Assembly (NCBI RefSeq): GCF_026410505.1
Contig: NZ_JAPMIU010000005.1
Location: forward strand, 124,001-188,000
DNA length: 64,000 bases
Reading direction: 5' to 3'
Source of the DNA: Frateuria hangzhouensis
Lineage (GTDB): Bacteria; Pseudomonadota; Gammaproteobacteria; Xanthomonadales; Rhodanobacteraceae
The first letter of the stretch is position 1; every line of letters begins with the position of its first letter. Under the pieces are notes generated by a model, which saw only the letters and a list, made by a program, of their open reading frames with translations, searched no databases and was not told the DNA's origin. The position numbers and the translations under genes were made by a program. Below, in pieces: positions 7,297-15,811 of the stretch.

Positions 7297-9171
7297 ATGG
7301 CCACGCTCATCCCGACCCGCAACAGCTGCCTGCCGCGCATGACCGCGGGCGAGAAGCGTTTCTCCGAGCGGCTGGAACAGAAGCTGGAGGACGACTACCT
7401 GCTCTGGTACGACGTGCCGGTAGGACTGAAACAGCGCCACCCGGATTTCGTGGTGTTCCACCCGCGCCGCGGCCTGCTGGTGCTGGAGGTCAAGGACTGG
7501 AAGGCCGAAACCATCCGGCACGCCGACAGCACCCAGTTCACCCTGGTCACCGAGCGCGGCCTGGTGAAGGAAAACCACCCGCTGCTGCAGGCGCGCGCCT
7601 ATGCGCTGGAGATCGGCGTGGTGCTCGAGCGCGACAGCGCGCTGCGCTTTCCGGCCGGCCATCGCCATGCCGGCAAGATCATCATGCCGTGGGCCTGGGG
7701 CGTGGTACTGGCCAACATCAGCCGCAAGCAGTTCGAGGAGGGCGGCCTGGACGCGGTGATCCCGCCGCACCTGGCGATCTGCCGCGACGAGTTCTACGAG
7801 TCGGTGGAACCGGAGGAGTTCCAGCAACGGCTGTGGGCGATGTTCCCGCAGGTGTTCCCGGTGGCGCTGACCCTGCCGCAGATCGACCGCGTACGCTGGC
7901 ACCTGTTCCCCGAGCTGCGGGTGGAAGCCGGCAGCGGGCAGTTCGGTCTGTTCGGGCCCACCGACGCCGCGGTGCGCCCGCTGGAGATCCCCGAACTGGT
8001 CAAGGTGATGGACGCCCAGCAGGAACAACTGGCCCGTTCGCTCGGCGAGGAGCACCGGATCATCCACGGCGTAGCCGGCTCCGGCAAGACCATGATCCTG
8101 GGCTTCCGCGCCATGCAGCTGGCGCGCGCGATGAATCGGCCGATCCTGGTGCTCTGCTACAACAAGACGCTGGCCGCACGGCTGGAGCAGCTGATCGGCG
8201 AGCGCGGCCTGGCCGAGAAGGTGCAGGTCTACAACTTCCACAAGTGGTGCCGGAAGATGCTCACGGCCTATCACGTGGAGCTGCCCCCGAAGGGCGCGGA
8301 CGGCTTCTTCGAGCAGATGGTCGAACGGGTGATCGACGGCGTCGACCGCGGCCAGATCCCGCGCTTCCAGTACGGCGCGGTGCTGGTCGACGAAGGCCAC
8401 GACTTCGAGCCGGACTGGTACAAGCTGATCGTGCAGATGATCGACCCGGCCACCAACTCGCTGCTGGTGCTCTACGACGACGCGCAGAACATCTACGGCA
8501 AGGCCGACCGCCGCAAGGTCAGCTGGAAGAGCCTGGGCGTGCAGGCGCAGGGCCGCACCACCATCCTCAAGCTCAACTACCGCAACACGCTGGAGATCCT
8601 GGCGGTGGCGCGCGGCTTCGCCAACGAGCTGCTCGCCGAGCGCGCCGACGATGACGACGGCGTGCCGCTGATCGCTCCGGAAAGCGCCGGCCGCCGCGGC
8701 CCGCTGCCGGAGCTGATTCGGGTAGAGAGTGCGCCGGCGCAGCTCACCGTGCTGGTCGCCCAGTTGCGTGACGAACACGCGCACGGCCGGCCGTGGTCGG
8801 ACATGGCGGTCATCTTCCGCAACCAGTGGGAAGGCGAAAAACTCGCCGAGGCCCTGGCGCGCCAGGACATCCCCAGCCGGCTTGCCGAAGGCCGCGGCAA
8901 GGGCACGCTGTTCGCCGTCGGCGAGACGGTCAAGCTGGTCACCATGCATTCGAGCAAGGGGCTGGAGTTCCCGTTCGTGATCATCCCGGGGCTGGGCTCG
9001 CTGCCGAAGGAAGGCAAGGACGAGGCCGAGGAGGCCCGCCTGCTCTACGTGGCGATGACCCGCGCCACCGAGCGGCTGGTGCTGATCCACCACGACGATT
9101 CGGTATTCAGCAAGCGCATCCGCGATTCGATCAATCAGGTGCAGGACCAGCTGGTCGCACTGCCGGCCTGA
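7297..9171 (+). CDS. NERD-domain UvrD-like DNA helicase
   Basis: 624 residues. Residues 15-130 form a NERD (nuclease-related) domain with the PD-(D/E)xK-like pattern D50 ... E64-V-K66 in LVLEVKDWK. The superfamily 1 helicase core follows: Walker A GVAGSGKT (258-265), Walker B VLVDEGHD (362-369), motif V VTMHSSKGLEF (548-558) and motif VI RLLYVAMTRA (581-590). Such fusions are presumed DNA repair or foreign-DNA processing enzymes, but function is not established. The gene stands alone, divergent from the cyclase, without defence partners. Confidence 0.93.
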   Translation: MATLIPTRNSCLPRMTAGEKRFSERLEQKLEDDYLLWYDVPVGLKQRHPDFVVFHPRRGLLVLEVKDWKAETIRHADSTQFTLVTERGLVKENHPLLQARAYALEIGVVLERDSALRFPAGHRHAGKIIMPWAWGVVLANISRKQFEEGGLDAVIPPHLAICRDEFYESVEPEEFQQRLWAMFPQVFPVALTLPQIDRVRWHLFPELRVEAGSGQFGLFGPTDAAVRPLEIPELVKVMDAQQEQLARSLGEEHRIIHGVAGSGKTMILGFRAMQLARAMNRPILVLCYNKTLAARLEQLIGERGLAEKVQVYNFHKWCRKMLTAYHVELPPKGADGFFEQMVERVIDGVDRGQIPRFQYGAVLVDEGHDFEPDWYKLIVQMIDPATNSLLVLYDDAQNIYGKADRRKVSWKSLGVQAQGRTTILKLNYRNTLEILAVARGFANELLAERADDDDGVPLIAPESAGRRGPLPELIRVESAPAQLTVLVAQLRDEHAHGRPWSDMAVIFRNQWEGEKLAEALARQDIPSRLAEGRGKGTLFAVGETVKLVTMHSSKGLEFPFVIIPGLGSLPKEGKDEAEEARLLYVAMTRATERLVLIHHDDSVFSKRIRDSINQVQDQLVALPA

Positions 9172-9182
9172 CGCACCATCAC

Positions 9183-9247
9183 CTGTAGGAGCCCACCCTG
9201 TGCGCGACCACCATGTATCCGGTCGCGCACAGGGTGCGCTCCTACAG
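9183..9247. repeat. Repeat family B, copy 1
   Basis: CTGTAGGAGCCCACCCTGTG ... reverse complement CACAGGGTGCGCTCCTACAG, with GCGCGACC/GGTCGCGC inner arms. The left head reads GAGCCC (family C type) while the rest is family B, so it may be a hybrid. Together with C1 it fills the 310-base gap 9172-9481. Confidence 0.93.
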
Positions 9248-9284
9248 GGGACCTCGAAAAACCCCGAAAGCTTCCGACGCCCAC

Positions 9285-9362
9285 TGTAGGAGCCCACTTG
9301 TGGGCGATGCTTTTGGCGGTGCAATCAGGCGTAAGGGCATCGCCCACAAGTGGGCTCCTACA
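9285..9362. repeat. Repeat family C, copy 1
   Basis: TGTAGGAGCCCACTTGTGGG, then CGATGC, a central TTTTGGCGG-type spacer, and the mirrored GCATCGCCCACAAGTGGGCT ending in CCTACA. Best preserved family C copy. Confidence 0.95.
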
Positions 9363-9481
9363 AAAAATGTCGCACGAAGGGAGTTATTCGAGATTCCCTG
9401 CAAGGTCCCCATGCCTTTGGGCACAGTACCGCCCATCCGCCAACCGCTAGGCTGTGGCCTTTCGTCCCAGGGGAACCCACC

Positions 9482-10972
9482 GTGCGCAAGTCCCTCCAGG
9501 CCGCCTTGCTGGCCGCCTCGCTGCTGGCCAGCCTCGCCGCGCCCGCCTTCGCCGCCGACAAGCCCGCCGCCGAGGCCAGCCACGGCGACTATCACCTGCC
9601 ACCCTTCCCCGCCGACGCGCATGCGCAGCAGACCGCGCGGATCGACGGCCGCACGCTCAAATACACCGCCACCGTGGGTTCGTTGCCTGTGCGCGACGAG
9701 AAAGGCAACAAGGTCGCCGAAGTGGTGTTCACCGCCTACACCATGGACGGCCCCGGCCGTCCCGTGACGTTCGCGCTCAACGGCGGCCCGGGCGCCGCCT
9801 CGGTCTACCTCAACCTCGGCGCGATCGGTCCCAAGCGCGTGAGCTTCGGGGAGGAAGGCGACAACCCCTCCGACCCGGCCACCCTGCACGACAATCCGGG
9901 CAGCTGGCTGCCGTTCACCGACCTGGTGTTCATCGACCCGGTCGGCACCGGCTTCAGCCGTGCGCTGGTGGACGACAAGAAGGCGACCAAGCTTTTCTAC
10001 AGCACCGATGCGGACATCAAGTACCTCTCGCGCATCGTCTACGACTGGCTGGTCGAACACGGCCGCCTGCAGTCGCCGAAATATCTGGTCGGCGAAAGCT
10101 ACGGCGGCTTCCGCGGCCCACGCATCACCGACTACCTGCAGACCCGGCTCGGCGTGGCGATGAAGGGCGTGGTGCTGGTATCGCCCTACCTTGACCCGGC
10201 CGCGTTCAGCGACGAAAACGTCTCGCCGCTGCCCTGGATGCTGACCCTGCCCTCGATCGCCGCGGCGCACCTGGAGCGCGAGCACAAGCTCACGCCCGAG
10301 GCGATGGCACAGGTGATCGAGTACACCCGCGGACAGTACGCGGTCGACCTGATGCGCGGCCGCTCCGACCCGCAGGCGACCGCGCGGGTGGTCGAGAAGG
10401 TGACCGAACTGACCGGGCTGGACCCGCTGTTCGTGCGCCGCTCGGGCGGCCGCATCGAGACCCAGGCCTATCTGCGCGAGGTCTACCGCGCCGAGGGCAA
10501 GCTGGGCAGCCGCTACGATTCCAACGTCACCGCGTGGGATCCGTTCCCCTACGCGCCGCACCAGCGCACCGGCGACCCGATCCTGAACGGCATCATCGCC
10601 CCGACCACCACCGCGATGGTCGACTTCGTCACCCGTACCGTGGGCTGGAAGTACTCCGGCCGCTACAACGCGCTCAGCTACGAGGTGAACAAGCTGTGGC
10701 ACGAGGACGACGACGCGATCGAGGGCTCGGTCTCGCAGCTGCGCGAATCGGTCGCCAACGATCCGGGCCTGCGTGTGCTGATCGCGCACGGCTGGGACGA
10801 CCTGTCCTGCCCGTTCATGGCCTCTGTGCTGATCGTGGACCAGATGCCGCCGATGGGTGACCCGACCCGCGTGCAGGTGAAGAACTACCCCGGCGGGCAC
10901 ATGTTCTACGCCCGCCCGGACAGCCAGGCGGCGCTGCTGAAGGACGTCAAGGCGCTCTACGGCGTTCACTGA
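9482..10972 (+). CDS. Secreted S10 serine carboxypeptidase
   Basis: 496 residues from a GTG start preceded by AGGGGAA. Residues 1-24 (MRKSLQAALLAASLLASLAA then PAFA) form a clear signal peptide. Family S10 features: NGGPGAAS (100-107, oxyanion region), the nucleophile S206 in GESYGG, and a C-terminal HGWDDLSCPF (Asp) and GGHMFY (His) completing the triad. It should trim C-terminal residues from peptides in the periplasm or outside the cell. Flanked by repeats on both sides, so probably monocistronic. Confidence 0.93.
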   Translation: MRKSLQAALLAASLLASLAAPAFAADKPAAEASHGDYHLPPFPADAHAQQTARIDGRTLKYTATVGSLPVRDEKGNKVAEVVFTAYTMDGPGRPVTFALNGGPGAASVYLNLGAIGPKRVSFGEEGDNPSDPATLHDNPGSWLPFTDLVFIDPVGTGFSRALVDDKKATKLFYSTDADIKYLSRIVYDWLVEHGRLQSPKYLVGESYGGFRGPRITDYLQTRLGVAMKGVVLVSPYLDPAAFSDENVSPLPWMLTLPSIAAAHLEREHKLTPEAMAQVIEYTRGQYAVDLMRGRSDPQATARVVEKVTELTGLDPLFVRRSGGRIETQAYLREVYRAEGKLGSRYDSNVTAWDPFPYAPHQRTGDPILNGIIAPTTTAMVDFVTRTVGWKYSGRYNALSYEVNKLWHEDDDAIEGSVSQLRESVANDPGLRVLIAHGWDDLSCPFMASVLIVDQMPPMGDPTRVQVKNYPGGHMFYARPDSQAALLKDVKALYGVH

Positions 10973-10983
10973 TGTTGTAGGTT

Positions 10984-11007
10984 GGGGTGCGCTTGCAAGC
11001 GCACCCC
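10984..11007. repeat. 24-base perfect palindrome (repeat family D)
   Basis: GGGGTGCGCTTG followed by its exact reverse complement CAAGCGCACCCC, preceded by GTAGGTT. It lies 11 bases after the carboxypeptidase stop. The GTAG head suggests another short interspersed repeat family, here as a single unit. It could end transcription. Confidence 0.8.
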
Positions 11008-11028
11008 GGCCTCGCATCGGTGCCTGCC

Positions 11029-12108
11029 ATGACTGAGCTGTTCACGCCACAGATCCTCGCCGCCCAGCCGCTCGACCACGCGCTGGCGCTCTCGGCGCGC
11101 TGCTACACCGACCCGCGCATGCCGGCGCTCGACGCCGGCGCGGTCTTCGCGAAAAGCTGGCAACTGGTCTGCCATCAGTCGCAACTGGCCGGCGTGGGCG
11201 ACCATCTGGTCACCACCATCGCCGGCCTGCCGCTGGTGGTCGTGCGCAGCGACGCGGCGACGCTTCGCGCGTTCCACAACGTCTGCCGCCATCGCGCCGG
11301 CCCGGTCGCCAGCTGCGACGGCAAGGGCGCCACCGCGCTGCGCTGCCGCTACCACGGCTGGACCTACGGCCTGGACGGCGTGCTCCGCGGCGCGCCGGAG
11401 ATGGGCCGCACGCCGGATTTCGATCCATCCTCGATCCGTCTGCCGGAAGCGCGCGTGCAGGTGTGGCAGGGCCTGGTGTTCGTCGCCACCGGCGAGGCGC
11501 CGCCGTTCGATCAGTTCGTCGAGGGCATCGACGCACGGCTGGGCGAAGGCCGCGCGCTTCCCGGCTTCGAGTTCCACCATCGCGCGAGCTGGGAAGTGGC
11601 CTGCAACTGGAAGGTGTACGTGGACAACTACCTGGAGGGCTACCACGTGCCACACATCCATCCCGGCCTCAACGGCGTGCTGGACTACCGCAGCTACGTC
11701 ACCGAGACGGCGCGGTGGTACTCCTATCAGTTCAGCCCGCTGGAGAGCGCAGACGAGCTCTACGGCAGCGGCGAGGCGCTGTACTACTTCCTCTACCCCA
11801 ACACCATGCTCAACATTCTGCCCGGCCGGCTGCAAACCAACCGCGTGCTGCCGCTGGGCGTGGACCGCTGCCGCGTGGAGTTCGATTTCTACTACGCGCC
11901 AGATGCCAGCGACGCGGCGCGCGCCCGCCGCGAGCGCGACATCGCCTTCAGCGACGAAGTGCAGGACGAGGACGTGACCATCTGCGAGGACGTGCAGCGC
12001 GGGCTCGCCTCGGGCTCGTACGAGGCCGGCCGCCTCAACCCGCTGCGCGAGAACGCCGTCCACCATTTCCACGAACTTCTGCGCCGCGCCTACCGCGAGC
12101 ACGCATGA
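11029..12108 (+). CDS. Rieske non-heme iron oxygenase, alpha subunit type
   Basis: 359 residues starting MTELFTPQILAAQPLDHALA. The Rieske [2Fe-2S] ligands are C86-x-H88 and C106-x2-H109 (CRH ... CRYHGW). The mononuclear iron site is D199 with H206-x4-H211 in DNYLEGYHVPHIHP. The family includes aromatic-ring dioxygenases and quaternary-amine monooxygenases such as GbcA. Without a reductase partner nearby the substrate cannot be assigned. The start follows the family; the frame is also open from 10987 across the palindrome. Confidence 0.92.
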   Translation: MTELFTPQILAAQPLDHALALSARCYTDPRMPALDAGAVFAKSWQLVCHQSQLAGVGDHLVTTIAGLPLVVVRSDAATLRAFHNVCRHRAGPVASCDGKGATALRCRYHGWTYGLDGVLRGAPEMGRTPDFDPSSIRLPEARVQVWQGLVFVATGEAPPFDQFVEGIDARLGEGRALPGFEFHHRASWEVACNWKVYVDNYLEGYHVPHIHPGLNGVLDYRSYVTETARWYSYQFSPLESADELYGSGEALYYFLYPNTMLNILPGRLQTNRVLPLGVDRCRVEFDFYYAPDASDAARARRERDIAFSDEVQDEDVTICEDVQRGLASGSYEAGRLNPLRENAVHHFHELLRRAYREHA

Positions 12109-12120
12109 TCCCCGTCGATT

Positions 12121-12217
12121 CCCCTGTAGGAGCGCACCCGGTGCGCGACCGCGGGCTGGCACGATTCCATGCAAATGGCAGGCCCGCGGTTGCGCACAGG
12201 GTGCGCTCCTGCAGGGG
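12121..12217. repeat. Repeat family B, copy 2
   Basis: CCCCTGTAGGAGCGCACCCG opposite its mirror GTGCGCTCCTGCAGGGG, with GCGCGACCGCGGGC and its partner as inner arms. Occupies almost all of the gap between the Rieske and permease genes. Confidence 0.93.
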
Positions 12218-12226
12218 CTGCGCACG

Positions 12227-13507
12227 ATGAACTCGCGCCCCCTCGGCCAACTGGCCCTGACCGCGCTGGTCGTGGGCAACATGATCGGCTCGGGCGTGTT
12301 CCTGCTGCCCGCGGCGCTGGCCCCGTACGGCGCGGCGAGCCTGCTGGGCTGGGCGCCGACCCTGGCCGGCGCGCTGCTGCTGGCGCTGGTGTATGCCTGG
12401 CTGGCGCGCACGATCCGCAATCATGGCGGCGCCTACGGCTACGCGCGGTGCGCGTTCGGCGACGGCATCGGCTTCGTGGTGGCCTGGAGCTACTGGGTCT
12501 GCACCTGGAGCGCCAATGCGGCGATCGCGGTGGCCTTCGCCGGTAGCCTCGGTGCGCTGTGGCCGGCGGCGACTGCCACGCCACTGCGTGCTGCCACCTG
12601 CGCGCTGGGCGCGCTCTGGCTCTGTACCGCGGTGAACCTGGCCGGCGTGCGCGAGGCGGCCCGCGTGCAGTTGCTGACCACCCTGCTCAAGCTGGTCCCG
12701 CTGGTGCTGTTCGGCCTGGCTGGTCTGGCCTGGGTGCACGCCGCCGCCTACCGGCCGTTCAATCCCAGCGGCTTGCCACTGCCTGGCGTCGCCAGCAGCG
12801 TCGCGGCGCTCACGCTGTGGGCGATGCTCGGCTTCGAGGCGGCCACCGTGCCGACTGGCGTCGTGCGCGACCCGGAGCGCACGGTACCGCGCGCCACGGT
12901 GATCGGCATGCTGCTGGCCGGACTGGCCACCATGCTCGCCTGCACGGTGGTGATCGGCCTGCTGCCGGGAGACGAGCTGCAGCGCTCGGCCGCGCCGATG
13001 GTCGTCGCGGCGGCCCGCACCTGGGGACCGGCCGCGGGCGTCGCGCTGGCCATGGTCGCGACCATTTCCTGCTTCGGCGCGCTCAACGGCTGGGTGCTGC
13101 TGCAGGCGCAGACACCGCTGGCGGCGGCGCAGGATGGCTTGTTTCCCGCGCGGTTCGGCCGCCTGGACGGCCGTGGCACGCCGGCCTTCGGCCTGCTGTC
13201 GAGCAGCGTCCTGGCCAGTGCCCTGATCGCCGCGAACTACAGCCGCACGTTGGTGGGCCTGTTCACTTTTTCGATCCTGCTTTCGACCGCCACCACGCTG
13301 CTTCCCTACGTGGTGAGCGTGCTGGCCTGGTGGCGCATCGAGCCGGGCGCGGCCCGCTGGCGGCGGCTGGTGGCCATAGGCGCGCTGGGCTACGCGCTGT
13401 GGGCGCTGGTGGGCACCGGCATCGAATCGCTGCTGTGGGCCGCGGTGCTGGTGGCAGCGGGATTGCCGGTGTTGCTGTGGCAACGGCGGAAAGCCATCGC
13501 CCGCTGA
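12227..13507 (+). CDS. APC superfamily amino-acid permease/antiporter
   Basis: 426 residues with about 12 hydrophobic segments. The first helix region GNMIGSGVFLLPAALAPYG contains the GSG(I/V)F loop that binds the amino-acid backbone in APC transporters. Overall resemblance is to the basic amino-acid/polyamine antiporter branch (AdiC, YjeH-like). Substrate not assignable. An ATG at 12227 is the only sensible start and lies right after repeat B2. Convergent with the LysR gene. Confidence 0.92.
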   Translation: MNSRPLGQLALTALVVGNMIGSGVFLLPAALAPYGAASLLGWAPTLAGALLLALVYAWLARTIRNHGGAYGYARCAFGDGIGFVVAWSYWVCTWSANAAIAVAFAGSLGALWPAATATPLRAATCALGALWLCTAVNLAGVREAARVQLLTTLLKLVPLVLFGLAGLAWVHAAAYRPFNPSGLPLPGVASSVAALTLWAMLGFEAATVPTGVVRDPERTVPRATVIGMLLAGLATMLACTVVIGLLPGDELQRSAAPMVVAAARTWGPAAGVALAMVATISCFGALNGWVLLQAQTPLAAAQDGLFPARFGRLDGRGTPAFGLLSSSVLASALIAANYSRTLVGLFTFSILLSTATTLLPYVVSVLAWWRIEPGAARWRRLVAIGALGYALWALVGTGIESLLWAAVLVAAGLPVLLWQRRKAIAR

Positions 13508-13518
13508 TCCGCGCGCCG

Positions 13519-14409
13519 TTACGGCGCCGCGGCCTGCCAGCGCAACCAGTCGATGACCGCGGCCACCGCGGCCCGCGGCCGCACCGCCGGGGCACGCACC
13601 AGCCAGTAGGCATCCCCAATGGCCACCTCCAGCGCACCCATGGGCCGCAGCAAGGTACCCGACGCCAGTTCCCCCGCCACCAGGCGATGGCGCGCCAGGG
13701 CCACGCCCTGCCCCTGCTGCGCGGCGCGCAGGACCAGATCGGAGGACGCGTAGCGCGCGCCACCTTGCAAGGCCAGGCCGGCCGGACCGTGCGCGCGGCG
13801 CCATGATTCCCACGCGGCCTGCGGGTCGCGATCGTGCAGCAGCCGCAGCCCGGCCAACTGCGCCGATGTCGATGGGCGGCCATGCTCCCGCCAGTATGCC
13901 GGGCTCATCACCGGATACAGGACGTCGCCCATCAGCGGCTCGCAGTGCAGTCCGGGCCACGGACCCCGGCCCATGCGCACGGCCAGGTCGACGCGCCCGT
14001 CGGCGAAACCTTCCAGTTTCTGCTCGACCAGCACCGACAGCTCGATCTTCGGCTGCGCCTTTTCGAACGCCGGCAACCGCGGCAGCAACCAGTGGAGGGC
14101 GAACGAGGGCGTGGTCGACAGCGCGACCGCGTGCGCCGGCCGTGTCTCGCGCACCGCGGCGACCGCCTGCTCGATGTCGCGCAAGCCCGCGCAGACGGCC
14201 TTGGCCAATGCCTCGCCCTGTGGCGTGAAAGCCAACCCGGCCCGTCCCGCACCGGATTGCAGCAGCGGCACGCCCAGCCAGCGGGCCAGCTCGCCCAGGT
14301 GGCGGCTCACCGACGAATGAGCCATGCCCAGCTCGCGCGCGGCGGCTCGCACGCCGCCGTGCCGGTAGACCAGCGCGAATGCGCGCAAGGCATTGAGGGG
14401 CAGTTCCAT
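13519..14409 (-). CDS. LysR-type transcriptional regulator (GcvA-like)
   Basis: 296 residues. The N-terminal winged helix-turn-helix is MELPLNALRAFALVYRHGGV to about residue 60 with AAARELGMAHSSVSRHLGEL as the recognition region, followed by the periplasmic-binding-like effector domain (for example TTPSFALHWLLPRL). Divergent from the LysE-type exporter with 95 bases between starts, the classical arrangement in which a LysR protein controls the exporter. The ATG itself lies in an ATGGTC-N9-GACCAT inverted repeat, suggesting autoregulation. Confidence 0.93.
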   Translation of the reverse strand: MELPLNALRAFALVYRHGGVRAAARELGMAHSSVSRHLGELARWLGVPLLQSGAGRAGLAFTPQGEALAKAVCAGLRDIEQAVAAVRETRPAHAVALSTTPSFALHWLLPRLPAFEKAQPKIELSVLVEQKLEGFADGRVDLAVRMGRGPWPGLHCEPLMGDVLYPVMSPAYWREHGRPSTSAQLAGLRLLHDRDPQAAWESWRRAHGPAGLALQGGARYASSDLVLRAAQQGQGVALARHRLVAGELASGTLLRPMGALEVAIGDAYWLVRAPAVRPRAAVAAVIDWLRWQAAAP

Positions 14410-14428
14410 GGTCGAAATTCTAGACCAT
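14408..14428. promoter_or_regulatory. Candidate LysR operator overlapping the lysR start
   Basis: Inverted repeat ATGGTC (14408-14413), nine bases, GACCAT (14423-14428). The left arm covers most of the start codon of the LysR gene on the opposite strand. Symmetry and position fit a LysR-type autoregulatory site. Inference only. Confidence 0.4.
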
Positions 14429-14504
14429 TCATGCGCCCGCACCGACCACCGGCGCGAACCATGCTGTAGCCGCTGCCGACGTGGCAGCGAGGCATCGGAC
14501 ACGC

Positions 14505-15089
14505 ATGAACGATCTGCTCGCCCCCGTCGGATTGCTGCTCGCCGCGGCCATCACGCCCGGACCGAACAATCTCGTCATCCTGCGCGCGGCCGGCCGCCAC
14601 GGCGCGCGCGGCGCGGCCGCCGCGATCGCCGGAATCGTGCTCGGCGGGCTGGCGCTGTTTGTCGCCATCGCGGCCGGCGCCGGCGCGATGCTGGCCGGGC
14701 ACGCCACACTGCGCCTGATGCTGGCGGCGGCCGGCGCGGCCTACATGGCCTGGCTGGGGCTGCGCCTGCTCGGCGGCGGCGCTTCGGGCAGCGTCGAAGC
14801 CGCACTGCCAGCCGGCCTGCCGGGCCTGTTCGGCTTCCAGTTCCTCAATCCCAAGGGCTGGGCGATGGTGCTGACGGTCGTCGCCGCCTGGCCGGCCGCG
14901 CGGCTGTCCGACTACCTGCCGCTGGCTGTGCTGTTCACCGTCATCCCGCTGGCCTGCCTGCTGCTGTGGAGCCTGGCCGGCCGCCTGCTGGCCGCGCACC
15001 TGGCGCGACCTCGCTTCCGCCGTGGTGCCGATGCCGCCATGGGCCTGTTGTTGCTGGCCAGCGCGGCATTGCTGCTCGTCGACTTCTGA
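14505..15089 (+). CDS. LysE family amino-acid exporter
   Basis: 194 residues with about six hydrophobic segments. It starts MNDLLAPVGLLLAAAITPGPNN, and the ITPGPNN motif in the first helix is the LysE/RhtB signature. The FLNPKGW motif (near residue 112) is also typical. Exports amino acids or homoserine-lactone-like compounds by proton exchange; substrate unknown. An in-frame GTG at 14481 is possible but homology begins at 14505. Probably co-transcribed with the FMN reductase 15 bases downstream. Confidence 0.93.
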   Translation: MNDLLAPVGLLLAAAITPGPNNLVILRAAGRHGARGAAAAIAGIVLGGLALFVAIAAGAGAMLAGHATLRLMLAAAGAAYMAWLGLRLLGGGASGSVEAALPAGLPGLFGFQFLNPKGWAMVLTVVAAWPAARLSDYLPLAVLFTVIPLACLLLWSLAGRLLAAHLARPRFRRGADAAMGLLLLASAALLLVDF

Positions 15090-15104
15090 TCCCCGGAGAA
15101 TCCC

Positions 15105-15704
15105 ATGACCGCCCGCCCCCTTCGCATCCTGTGCCTGCCCGGCAGCCTTCGCCGCGATTCCTGGAACCGCCGCCTGCTGGAGGTGGCCGCGACGCTCGCC
15201 CCTGCCGGCGCCCGCGCCGAGGTCTACGACGCGTTGGCCGCCGTGCCGCTGTTCGACGAGGACCTGGAGCAGGCCCAGGCGGACGGTCCGCCCGGCGTCC
15301 GCGCGCTGCGCGCCGCGATCGCGGCGGCCGATGGCCTGGTGATCGCCACGCCGGAGTACAACCATGCCCTGCCCGGCGTGCTGAAGAACGCGCTGGACTG
15401 GCTCTCGCGCGGGAGCCCCGAAGGCGAGGTGCTGGCCGATCGCCCGGTGGCGGTGCTCGGCGCCAGCGCCGGCCCGTGGGGCACGCGGCTGGCGCAAGCC
15501 TCGCTGCGACAGGTGCTGCATACCTGCGGCGCGCTGGTGATGCCTTCGCCGACGCTGTTCGTCGCCCTGGCCGCGGAACGTTTCGATACGCGGGGCGCGC
15601 TCGCCGATCCCGCGCTGCGGGCGTCCCTGGAGCGGTTCATGCACGCGTTCGCCGCATGGATCGAACGCGTCGCGCCGCACTGTCCCGCCACCGCCGTCGC
15701 TTGA
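15105..15704 (+). CDS. NADPH-dependent FMN reductase family protein
   Basis: 199 residues with a flavodoxin-like fold. The phosphate-binding LPGSLRRDSWNRRLL loop (residues 10-24) and the TPEYNHALPGVLKNALDW segment (about 81-98) are diagnostic of the NADPH:FMN/quinone reductase family (ChrR/YieF-like). Likely reduces quinones, chromate or azo compounds. Lies 15 bases after the LysE gene, with CGGAGAA before the ATG, so the pair is probably one operon under the divergent LysR. Confidence 0.92.
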   Translation: MTARPLRILCLPGSLRRDSWNRRLLEVAATLAPAGARAEVYDALAAVPLFDEDLEQAQADGPPGVRALRAAIAAADGLVIATPEYNHALPGVLKNALDWLSRGSPEGEVLADRPVAVLGASAGPWGTRLAQASLRQVLHTCGALVMPSPTLFVALAAERFDTRGALADPALRASLERFMHAFAAWIERVAPHCPATAVA

Positions 15705-15811
15705 TCGGCATCCGCACCAAGGCAACGCGAGGTGAACCGGTCGTGCACCGGGCGGTTGATGCGGCGCCGCAGGGACGTCCCCTGCACCCCGCCACTGCTA
15801 GCTTGCGGGCG

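Noticed and set aside
5923-9324. An open minus-strand frame of over 1100 codons running through the helicase gene
   Set aside because: Only the last 398 codons show a real protein (the cyclase). The rest is antisense to the NERD helicase and has the Arg/His/Gln-rich composition of a GC-rich shadow frame.
9183-9362. A CRISPR-like array at the repeat pair
   Set aside because: The repeats are inverted, differ in sequence and lack regularly spaced direct copies or cas genes.
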